A model generated the notes under the pieces. That model saw only the letters and a program-made list of their open reading frames with translations, had not been told where the DNA came from and made no database searches. From the NCBI RefSeq assembly GCF_020731355.1, contig NZ_JAJFZK010000011.1, forward strand, positions 59,068 through 123,067: a stretch of 64,000 nucleotides of DNA, read 5' to 3'. This stretch comes from Bacillus sp. REN16 (lineage in GTDB: Bacteria > Bacillota > Bacilli > Bacillales > Bacillaceae_L). The translations under genes were made by a program, and so were the position numbers. Positions 27,247 to 34,063 of this stretch are shown one piece after another (position 1 is the first letter of the stretch; each line of letters opens with the position of its first letter).

Positions 27247-28758
27247 TTATTCCCTAATCTTCGCATACAACGCATCAGTCGATTCACTAACTTCCGCGTT
27301 AAAATAAGGCTCATATGCTTCGACAGGTGGTTTTTTAGTAGTAAAGACTGCTATTATTACTCCAATTAATGAAGCTGTTACTGCCACGACGAATGGATTC
27401 GTAGCTTCCATCGCTTTTGCGATAATGTACACTACGGAACCAATTAGAATTCCAGCATAAGCTCCAGCCTTGTTCATCCTCTTCCAGTATAAGCCAAAGA
27501 ATACAACCAAGAAGAAAGCTGCTCCAAAGCCACCATATACATAAGTGAAGCCCATTGCAATAAACCACGGTGGTTTAATGGCAAGTAATACGGCGACGAT
27601 TGCAATACTAAAAATACTTAGTCGCAGCCAATTTCTAAATCCTTTGTCAGACACCTTTTTCGAAAAAATGTTTAAATATACATCATAATAAAGTGACGTT
27701 GCACAGTGTAAAAGCATTGAGTTAGCAGTTGATATTGCTGCCGCACAAATTGCGATAAGTATAACCGCACCAATAAATGGATGCATATACTCTTGGATCA
27801 GCAATGGAACAATATAATCTGTTGTTTTCCCAACAGGTAAGCTAGGTATTAACACTTTTGCACCAAGACCAACGATGATAAGTGTTCCCATAATGAAAAT
27901 CAATAAAAATATGGTGCCCATAATCTGCAAGATTGCAATTTTGATATTTTTTGGTGCCATCATTCTTGCAACCCAGTGTGGTGAAGATGGAGTTCCAAGT
28001 GAGTTAGAAATGAAGATTGAGAACAATGCTCCCAGACCAAAAGATCCAACTGGGGACAGAAGGATTCCTGTTTCAAGTTCAGGTCCCCCAACAATAGTAG
28101 GTGCTGTCGTAGTTGCAAGTGTATCAAGGATATTGGTCATTCCGCCAGTTAGTACCAAAACAACACCAGCCGCTAAAATAACCCCAATCATAATAAGTAG
28201 TGTGTTCAAAGTATCTGTTGCTGCAACTGACCAGAATCCGCCCAGGCTTGTTAATAGAATAAATAGTAAGAAACCAAAAATAGCAATTTCATATTTAATA
28301 CCTGTGATTGTGGAAAACACAATGCCGAAACCTGTAACCTGAATATTAACTAAGAGTAAATAACCGATAAACATTAAAATTCCGACCAAAGCTTGAAGTG
28401 AGCTCTTTTTCTTAAATGGTTCAAATCTGAACCGAACAAATTCCGGAAATGTCCTTGCTGGCACTTTTGGCCTTCTGACTTTGTAGGCGACAAGAGGGAG
28501 TAATGCTCCGCCAAAGGCCCAACCGGCCACCCAGCCTATAATCGTTGCTACCCCTGTGCTATATAAATATCCTGGAATTCCAATAACCGAAGCCACACTT
28601 ACCCAAGTAGCGGTTGTAGTACCGATACTCATTAACAAGCCCATTCTATGGCCGCCGATCGCAAAATCATCAATTGATTCTGCCGCCTTAAGACTTTTAA
28701 TATTTGCCCACACGAGAAACACAATGTAAAAAGCAAATACTGCTATGTACCAAACCAT
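27247..28758 (-). CDS. Sodium:solute symporter (SSS family)
   Basis: Membrane transporter of about 503 residues with 13 hydrophobic segments, of the PutP/monocarboxylate branch. Conserved features include GWVAGWAFGGALLPL and FPEFVRFRFEPF early, and AAAISTANSMLLHCATSLYYDV in the middle (shown in part), matching the SSS Na2 region. ATG at 28758 lies six bases after GGGGG and is preferred over the adjacent TTG. A 44-residue membrane protein is encoded 17 bp upstream, as often seen for symporter accessory peptides. Substrate unknown (organic acid or amino acid). Confidence 0.88.
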   Translation of the reverse strand: MVWYIAVFAFYIVFLVWANIKSLKAAESIDDFAIGGHRMGLLMSIGTTTATWVSVASVIGIPGYLYSTGVATIIGWVAGWAFGGALLPLVAYKVRRPKVPARTFPEFVRFRFEPFKKKSSLQALVGILMFIGYLLLVNIQVTGFGIVFSTITGIKYEIAIFGFLLFILLTSLGGFWSVAATDTLNTLLIMIGVILAAGVVLVLTGGMTNILDTLATTTAPTIVGGPELETGILLSPVGSFGLGALFSIFISNSLGTPSSPHWVARMMAPKNIKIAILQIMGTIFLLIFIMGTLIIVGLGAKVLIPSLPVGKTTDYIVPLLIQEYMHPFIGAVILIAICAAAISTANSMLLHCATSLYYDVYLNIFSKKVSDKGFRNWLRLSIFSIAIVAVLLAIKPPWFIAMGFTYVYGGFGAAFFLVVFFGLYWKRMNKAGAYAGILIGSVVYIIAKAMEATNPFVVAVTASLIGVIIAVFTTKKPPVEAYEPYFNAEVSESTDALYAKIRE

Positions 28759-28775
28759 CAATTTCCCCCACTTTC

Positions 28776-28910
28776 CTATTTATATTTAAATAACTTTCCG
28801 GTTGCGCCCCAACGTTTGACACCTGATTTTTCAACCTTATAGCAAAGAAATGTATTTAACACTACACTAAACACCATGACTCCAACCCAAAACATCATTG
28901 CTATAAACAT
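28776..28910 (-). CDS. Small symporter accessory membrane peptide (44 aa)
   Basis: A short open frame with a strong AAGGAGG site. It encodes MFIAMMFWVGVMVFSVVLNT, then a short positively charged tail ending KLFKYK: one membrane helix. It sits directly upstream of the SSS symporter in the same direction. Such peptides accompany SSS transporters in many bacteria; assignment rests on size, hydrophobicity and position. Confidence 0.75.
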   Translation of the reverse strand: MFIAMMFWVGVMVFSVVLNTFLCYKVEKSGVKRWGATGKLFKYK

Positions 28911-29090
28911 ACGAAATCCCTCCTTATGATTTTTCATCTGATTTCCATCCATTAATAACTAACGGAAACCACAAATACTTTCCAAAAATAGTATTCTTAA
29001 AATAGAATAATAAGGGTAATATTATTCCTAATACAAAAGTTTGTCAATGTTATAAATTATTAGATTATCTGACTAATTTTAAAAAAATAA

Positions 29091-29117
29091 AAAGGACAGC
29101 ACTGTATGCTGTCCTTT
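29091..29117. terminator. Bidirectional-type terminator after the Fnr-like gene
   Basis: A perfect 11-bp stem AAAGGACAGCA with 5-base loop, flanked by A-run and T-run; serves the Fnr-like gene on the minus strand. Confidence 0.85.
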
Positions 29118-29170
29118 TTTCGGATAATATTATTTGGAATTGTCTTAAAAAATCTTTGGTGGATGCTCCC

Positions 29171-29902
29171 TTAATGCACGCCACCCGTAAACTCACAAAT
29201 TTCGTAGAGACGGTCGATGCGGTAAATGACAATTTTATGATCGTACATTTCGACGATTCCTTCGCGTTTCCATCCGTTTAAGAGGCGGTTGACACTTTCT
29301 CGGGTGGTGCCGATGAAATCACCTAAATCCTTGTTTGTTAATTCGATTGTGATGAGAATCCCATCCTTGCATTTGACCCCGTGTGTTGTGGTTAGTTTGA
29401 TTATTGTCGATGCTAGTGCACCTTGCTTATCTAGAAATAGGAAATCGTACAATTTGTTTTGCATGATACGCTGTGTCCAGCCAATCCAACCCATGAATTC
29501 GACTGCAAAATTGCCGAATTGGTATAATAATTTTTTTAGATCACTCATATGGATAATGCCGATCTCAGCTGCCTCTTCTACATCTGCACGGTAATTGTAG
29601 TATAGTTTTTCTGTAAAGCCACCAAATTCTCCAATTAGACTTCCCTTTTCTTTAATGGATAATAAGAAGTCCTTTCCTCGTTCCGAGGATGCACGAAGCT
29701 TCACTCGTCCAGAGATTATATAGTACATTTTTTCAGCTTCCTCACCATCCCAAAAAAGGTGAGTACCTGCCGCAACTTTTCGAATACGCATAATGCTTTG
29801 TAATTTATTTAAATTTTCTTCAGATAGAAATTGTTCGATGCTTTCATTAATGGATTCTATGTGAGGAATCTCGTTATTTAGTTCCTGAATAATCATTGCC
29901 AT
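29171..29902 (-). CDS. Crp/Fnr family regulator, Fnr-like but without Fe-S cysteines
   Basis: Transcription factor of about 243 residues: cyclic-nucleotide-type beta roll (HLFWDGEEAEKMYYIISGRV), long dimer helix and C-terminal winged helix (DLGDFIGTTRESVNRLLNGW). Bacillus Fnr senses oxygen with a [4Fe-4S] cluster bound by three C-terminal cysteines (recalled as Cys227, 230, 235). Here only two cysteines exist in the whole protein (VKCKDG and YEICEF), so such a cluster is not possible in the usual way. The start at 29902 has GGGGGG upstream. Its position beside nitrate genes and divergence from nreA suggest a role in anaerobic/nitrate control. Confidence 0.85.
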   Translation of the reverse strand: MAMIIQELNNEIPHIESINESIEQFLSEENLNKLQSIMRIRKVAAGTHLFWDGEEAEKMYYIISGRVKLRASSERGKDFLLSIKEKGSLIGEFGGFTEKLYYNYRADVEEAAEIGIIHMSDLKKLLYQFGNFAVEFMGWIGWTQRIMQNKLYDFLFLDKQGALASTIIKLTTTHGVKCKDGILITIELTNKDLGDFIGTTRESVNRLLNGWKREGIVEMYDHKIVIYRIDRLYEICEFTGGVH

Positions 29903-30208
29903 TTTGAATCCCCCCGACATGACTTTATACTATAATCATACGGCTAATAGTGAAAACAGGGTATCGGGGGAACTCCTGAACTTTTCTTCGTAAATCCCCT
30001 ATTTCCACTCCAGTGTTTTTCCCTAAGCTAAACACACTTATTAGGAAATCCCCCTAATCAGGATGTAAAGTTCATCTTTTTTGACCATAAAGTTAAGGGA
30101 ATTCCCTGACATACAACCCCATTAAAAAGATTTACAATAAGATAAGTAGATAAGAATTCTTTACGTTGATATAAATTAATCACCATCAGTGGTCGAGGAG
30201 AGATACTC
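29903..30208. other. Divergent regulatory region of the Fnr-like gene and nreA
   Basis: Contains several GGG/CCC motifs. The clearest are a near-palindrome TTAGG-N7-CCTAA (30041-30057) and the box at 30096 listed separately. A TATAGT-like -10 for the Fnr-like gene lies at 29929-29934 on the minus strand. Confidence 0.5.
30096..30138 (+). promoter_or_regulatory. nreA promoter with NreC-type box AGGG-N4-CCCT
   Basis: AGGGAATTCCCT (30096-30107) is a perfect 12-bp palindrome matching the Staphylococcus NreC consensus TAGGGN4CCCTA as I recall it. Its centre is 31.5 bp from the first base of a TACAAT -10 (30133-30138), near -43 relative to the start of transcription, a class II activator position. 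The molybdoenzyme promoter at 37337-37379 shows the same geometry. Confidence 0.65.
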
Positions 30209-30640
30209 TTGGAAGCGATACAAGTGGAAATTGAGAAAAAACTTCGTGATTTGTGTACAAATACCTCTAGTGATTTCTCTGCGATTGCATATGTTGATCA
30301 AGGAAATCAGACAATCCGCTGGGAACATGCACACGGTTTTACAAATAATCGTTTTAAAAATATGGTGATTCGGCCTGGCAAAGGACTATCAGGATCAGTT
30401 GTCCGTTTTGGTACAACAATGATTTTGGACACTGATACACCTGATCGGCAACGTACTCGACTTCAGTATCCAATCATGCTTGCCGAAAACCTGGTTTCAG
30501 CAGTGGCTGTCCCGATTCATATGAATGGTAAGGTTAGTGGGGTCCTTCTAATCGGCTCACGAACCGAAGTAAAATACACACCGGAGCAAGTGGACTTCGT
30601 AAAAAAAATGGCAGATGAGATAGCTGAAATTAAAAAATGA
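30209..30640 (+). CDS. nreA: GAF-domain nitrate receptor, NreA-like
   Basis: Single GAF domain, 143 residues. In Staphylococcus, NreA binds nitrate and controls the kinase NreB. The fold is indicated by WEHAHGFTNNRFKNMVIRPGKGLSGSVVRFG and AVAVPIHMNGKVSGVLLIGS (shown in part). The TTG start lies eight bases after GAGGAG. It is a single gene here, separated from the NreC/NreB-like pair at 37486-39238 by the molybdoenzyme operon; all three carry or neighbour shared nitrate elements. The nitrate-binding assignment is by family and context. Confidence 0.8.
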   Translation: MEAIQVEIEKKLRDLCTNTSSDFSAIAYVDQGNQTIRWEHAHGFTNNRFKNMVIRPGKGLSGSVVRFGTTMILDTDTPDRQRTRLQYPIMLAENLVSAVAVPIHMNGKVSGVLLIGSRTEVKYTPEQVDFVKKMADEIAEIKK

Positions 30641-30660
30641 ATCCCGCAATAGGATTCATT
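30634..30660. terminator. Terminator between nreA and narK2
   Basis: AAATGAATCC pairs with GGATTCATTT over a 7-base loop; it contains the nreA stop codon and lies between convergent genes. Confidence 0.75.
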
Positions 30661-30666
30661 TTTCAT

Positions 30667-32160
30667 TTATTTATTTCCGGTCATATCACTAAACATTCCC
30701 GCGTATTGCACAATATCCCCGGATTCATTTTTAATCGCACTGATTGTAAGCCATTGTAAGTACGTTGATTCATCCTTGCGCTTGTTCCAGATTTGACCTT
30801 GCCAGAAGCCTTCTGTTTCGATTTTTCTCCAGAGCTCCTCGTAAAATTCATTTGATTGTTTACCAGATTTAAGGACATTTGGCGTTTTCCCAATAATTTC
30901 TTCTGCCGTAAAGCCTGTAATAGTTGTAAAAGATGGATTCACGGAAATAATTTTCCCATGCAAATCTGTCACCATTATTCCTTCGATCGTATGGTCGATA
31001 ACCTGCTTTGAAAGCTCCATCCTTCCATTATAGTACATCCATATGACAAGAATTAAGCTTGCTAATGCCACCTCAGATAACGCCATAAAGCCAATTGCGT
31101 AGTGGCCGTTGACATGGTAGAGGATCCCTAACAGAATAGGCGGGAAAAATCCACCAAGGCCGCCGATTGCAGAAACAATCCCATTCACAATTCCGGCTTG
31201 CTTTTGGAAATACATTGGTACTAATTTAAAAATAACTCCATTTCCCATCCCTGCACAGAAGGCAATGGTTAGACATCCGATGGTGTACCAGCCAATTGAT
31301 GGAGCAAACGATAAAATCATTGCAGACACGGTATAGCACCCAAACACAAACATTAAGAGTTTTAGAGAATTGAAACGGTCTGCCAGCCATCCGCCGATTG
31401 GACGCATTAAGGTCGCGAGCACGATAAATCCAGCCGTTCTAACCCCTGCGTCTACCTTATCTAAACCAAAGTTCTCGACTAAAAAGTTAGGCAAATAGAT
31501 GGTAAAAGCAACGAATGATCCAAATGTGATAAAATAGAATAGACTTAACAGCCAAAGTTTTTCGTTTTTATAGACACCCTTGATTTGTTCCATCAATGGG
31601 GTTTGAACTTTTACTTCCTTTTTGTCTCCTAATAAGAAGTTTCCTGCGATAAAAACCGCAAGTACGATTAAATATAATTGAACGGTTAAAGACCAACCAA
31701 TTTTTGTTGCAATGACAGGTGCTGCAAACGTTGATATCGCTGTTCCAAGGTTCCCTGCTCCATAGATTCCGTTCACAAAACCGTGTTTTTCCTTCGGATA
31801 ATATTTAGGTAATGATGTTACCCCAACTGAGAAAACCGCGCCCCCGATCCCAAGGAAGAGCCCTCCAACTAATAGGTCGGTTACTGAATCCGCTATACTA
31901 ATATAGTAAACTGGAAACAATAATAGGATAAAACTGAGTAAAAAGATTTTCCTTGCCCCAAATTGATTCGCGTAATATCCAAGTGGAATCCGCAAAATCG
32001 AGCCCAGGATAACGGGGATTGCAGTGACCAATGCTATTTGATTCGCTGGGATTGCAATATCCTCTTTCATAAACGGTAAAAGAGATGAAATAAGCACCCA
32101 GACCATAAAGCCTACAACAAGGTTTAATGTTTGTAAGGGAAGCTGAATTTTCCTAACCAC
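30667..32160 (-). CDS. narK: NarK-type nitrate/nitrite transporter fused to a PAS domain (narK2)
   Basis: A 497-residue paralogue of the protein at 18434-19936 with the same architecture: twelve-helix nitrate/nitrite porter (GGAVFSVGVTSLPKYYPKE, NGIYGAGNLGTAIS) and a C-terminal PAS domain from GIMVTDLHGKIISVNPSF to YAGMFSDMTGNK. A GTG start follows GGGAG by eight bases and directly abuts the stop of the preceding gene, so it is the last gene of the molybdoenzyme operon. This ties the transporter to that enzyme and supports nitrate (or nitrite) as its substrate. Confidence 0.92.
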   Translation of the reverse strand: MVRKIQLPLQTLNLVVGFMVWVLISSLLPFMKEDIAIPANQIALVTAIPVILGSILRIPLGYYANQFGARKIFLLSFILLLFPVYYISIADSVTDLLVGGLFLGIGGAVFSVGVTSLPKYYPKEKHGFVNGIYGAGNLGTAISTFAAPVIATKIGWSLTVQLYLIVLAVFIAGNFLLGDKKEVKVQTPLMEQIKGVYKNEKLWLLSLFYFITFGSFVAFTIYLPNFLVENFGLDKVDAGVRTAGFIVLATLMRPIGGWLADRFNSLKLLMFVFGCYTVSAMILSFAPSIGWYTIGCLTIAFCAGMGNGVIFKLVPMYFQKQAGIVNGIVSAIGGLGGFFPPILLGILYHVNGHYAIGFMALSEVALASLILVIWMYYNGRMELSKQVIDHTIEGIMVTDLHGKIISVNPSFTTITGFTAEEIIGKTPNVLKSGKQSNEFYEELWRKIETEGFWQGQIWNKRKDESTYLQWLTISAIKNESGDIVQYAGMFSDMTGNK

Positions 32161-32424
32161 TTAAACCACTCCCTTTTTTACAACATAAGTTAATCCCGCT
32201 TGCTGGTCATAGGCCGACCAAATATCATCACTTATCGCTGCCTCTGCTGTTAATGGAACAGCAAAAAACTGGAGCCGATCAAAATAAATGCGGAGATGGG
32301 TCCCATCTGGACAAAGCTCCGTTTTAATAATTTTCTTTTTAACAAACGGGGCTTTGTCATCCCCGTCTTCATCTAAAATGGAGACTTCCACATCACCCAA
32401 AATAAACGATTCTAAGCTTTTCAT
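32161..32424 (-). CDS. Hypothetical 87-residue protein of molybdoenzyme operon
   Basis: Starts MKSLESFILGDVEVSILDED; a beta-rich, acidic small protein ending TYVVKKGVV. The start at 32424 has GGAG nine bases upstream and lies one base after the previous stop. An earlier in-frame ATG at 32544 would overlap the previous gene by over 100 bp and is rejected. No family recognised; tight packing implies a role with the enzyme or transporter. Confidence 0.7.
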   Translation of the reverse strand: MKSLESFILGDVEVSILDEDGDDKAPFVKKKIIKTELCPDGTHLRIYFDRLQFFAVPLTAEAAISDDIWSAYDQQAGLTYVVKKGVV

Positions 32425-32425
32425 T

Positions 32426-32737
32426 TCAGTTAACTCCACAGCTGCTGCACCCCTTCTTTGCGGGATAGATGAACATTTTATAGCCTTGAAGATAGGACCA
32501 AAAGGTACGTTCCGCATGCGTTTCGATGTATTCAATCGCGTCATCCTCTGACTGCCACTTGCTCATGCCCTTTACTTCTGCAATGACAATTGCAATGCCT
32601 TCCTCCGTCTTTTCTTCCAAATACCAGTTCAACCGTATCCCCTTAAAAAGCTTAGTTAAGAGCTCATTGACTTCTTCTGTGAAATTTCCGGTTGCCTCTC
32701 TTATAAAACAAAAATCAAGATAGGTTTCGTTGTTCAT
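32426..32737 (-). CDS. Hypothetical 103-residue protein with C-terminal CxxC
   Basis: Begins MNNETYLDFCFIREATGNFT and ends with a short CSSCGVN tail whose two cysteines could bind metal or form a redox pair. The middle (EEGIAIVIAEVKGMSKWQSEDDAIEYI) looks like a small alpha/beta fold. It starts just after the stop of the 61-residue membrane gene. Unknown family. Confidence 0.7.
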   Translation of the reverse strand: MNNETYLDFCFIREATGNFTEEVNELLTKLFKGIRLNWYLEEKTEEGIAIVIAEVKGMSKWQSEDDAIEYIETHAERTFWSYLQGYKMFIYPAKKGCSSCGVN

Positions 32738-32742
32738 GTATG

Positions 32743-32928
32743 TCACGCCTTTTTTAACTTTTTATAGACAATCCATGCGACCGGAAACAACACAATGTTT
32801 AAGCCGCAAAAAATGAGTGTATTTACATAGTTCTCGTAAAAAAATTGGTGAACCATTTTTTGTGTAAATATAATATTTAATAACAAGAGCGCGGAAAGGA
32901 TGAGTACACCTTGGTAACTACGCTTCAT
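32743..32928 (-). CDS. Small membrane protein (61 aa), two helices
   Basis: Two hydrophobic segments (GVLILSALLLLNIIF and TLIFCGLNIVLFPVAWIVY) joined by a short loop, with a lysine-rich end. It overlaps the Rieske gene by 11 bp, so the two are translationally coupled. Could anchor the Rieske or ferredoxin subunit to the membrane; that is inference. Confidence 0.7.
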   Translation of the reverse strand: MKRSYQGVLILSALLLLNIIFTQKMVHQFFYENYVNTLIFCGLNIVLFPVAWIVYKKLKKA

Positions 32929-33445
32929 AACGTTTCACCCTTACCGCATAAACAGCACCGTTCTCCACCTTCACCTGAATTTCAGGCAATGGACGTCGAG
33001 GCGGACCAGCTGTTGGTGCACCCGTTTGGGCATCAAAGAATCCATGATGGCAAGGACAAACCATTTGTCCTTCCTCCTTCACCCAAAAGACAGGGCAACG
33101 AAGATGGGTACATGCATTTTGATAGGCTACATATTTGTTATCTGAAAGCCTAATTAAAATCGCATCATCATGATCACCGGGGAAAGTAAAATTTGTTGAA
33201 TCCCCGACAGCCAATTTACTTACATCAATAATTTTTTTATGGGGATATTCTTTATCCCCAAGTCCCATTAATTCCTTTGCAGCCACAGCACCCCATGGCA
33301 AAGACGAAATCGCAAACACTCCTGCGGCCCCAACCAATGTCTTCATGAAGCCACGGCGATCAAGGCTTCGTTCATTATTGCGGTTAATATTATGCGTGTA
33401 ATTATCCTCATTGAAAGGGATTTGATTATTTTTATCAGATGGCAT
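32918..33445 (-). CDS. Tat-exported Rieske [2Fe-2S] protein
   Basis: About 175 residues. A twin-arginine motif DRRGFMK followed by a hydrophobic helix predicts Tat export with the helix as membrane anchor, placing the cluster on the outer face. The Rieske ligands are clear: CTHLRC and, 13 residues on, CPCHHGFFD, including the two extra cysteines for the stabilising disulfide. The start at 33445 has GGAG eight bases upstream. A Rieske protein is unexpected in a nitrate reductase operon and suggests a quinol-oxidising arm like that of a bc complex. Confidence 0.9.
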   Translation of the reverse strand: MPSDKNNQIPFNEDNYTHNINRNNERSLDRRGFMKTLVGAAGVFAISSLPWGAVAAKELMGLGDKEYPHKKIIDVSKLAVGDSTNFTFPGDHDDAILIRLSDNKYVAYQNACTHLRCPVFWVKEEGQMVCPCHHGFFDAQTGAPTAGPPRRPLPEIQVKVENGAVYAVRVKRYEA

Positions 33446-33505
33446 TCCCATCACTCCTTAGCGGATGTTCAAAAAGTGCGGTGACATGACACTTCGAACA
33501 CTTTT

Positions 33506-34063
33506 CTAAAATAACTTCTCAATACCCTGTAAAATACCAGGTAAACTAATTTTTACGTTTGTTTCTCCTTCAAGCGGCATACTTGTGACCCATTTTCCGT
33601 TGTCGAGATTGTGGCTTTGTTTCTTCGCCTCAATTTCTTCATCTGTCAGCCATTGAATAGTGTTTGATGGACAAACACTTGCACACATTGGTGGAATGCC
33701 ATCCTTTGAGCGATCGATACAAAGGTCACATTTGTACATCAAGTTTTGCTCTTCATCGAACTTTGGAATTCCATAAGGGCACGCAATCGTACAGTTTTGA
33801 CAGCCAATGCATTTTTCTACGAGTGCAGATAGGACCGCACCAGACTCATGGATTTGAATTGCTTGCGCCGGACAGCTTCTTGCACACGCTGGGTTCACAC
33901 AATGAAGGCACATAAGCGGCATGGTCTGCCTGTTCACAAGCGGATTAACATCATACACATAGTTTCGGTTCCGTTCTTCATGCCCCCCGCACTGTGTACA
34001 AGCCGCAAGACAAGAGCGGCAGCCGATACAGTTTTCAAGTTCTAAGTAAAGCCTCTTTTGCAT
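33506..34063 (-). CDS. Four-cluster ferredoxin-type electron-transfer subunit
   Basis: Soluble 185-residue protein of the NrfC/DmsB/HycB type, cytoplasmic by lack of a signal. Four cysteine groups are visible: CIGCRSCLAACTQC, CLHCVNPACARSCP, CIGCQNCTIACP and CDLCIDRSKDGIPPMCASVC, enough for four [4Fe-4S] clusters. It starts on the base after the catalytic gene ends. It should pass electrons between the membrane cytochrome and the molybdoenzyme. Confidence 0.92.
   Translation of the reverse strand: MQKRLYLELENCIGCRSCLAACTQCGGHEERNRNYVYDVNPLVNRQTMPLMCLHCVNPACARSCPAQAIQIHESGAVLSALVEKCIGCQNCTIACPYGIPKFDEEQNLMYKCDLCIDRSKDGIPPMCASVCPSNTIQWLTDEEIEAKKQSHNLDNGKWVTSMPLEGETNVKISLPGILQGIEKLF

Noticed and set aside
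28960..29040. Sigma-54 promoter upstream of the symporter
   Set aside because: AGGGTAATATTATTCCT is a near-palindrome, but no TGGCAC-N5-TTGC pattern was found.
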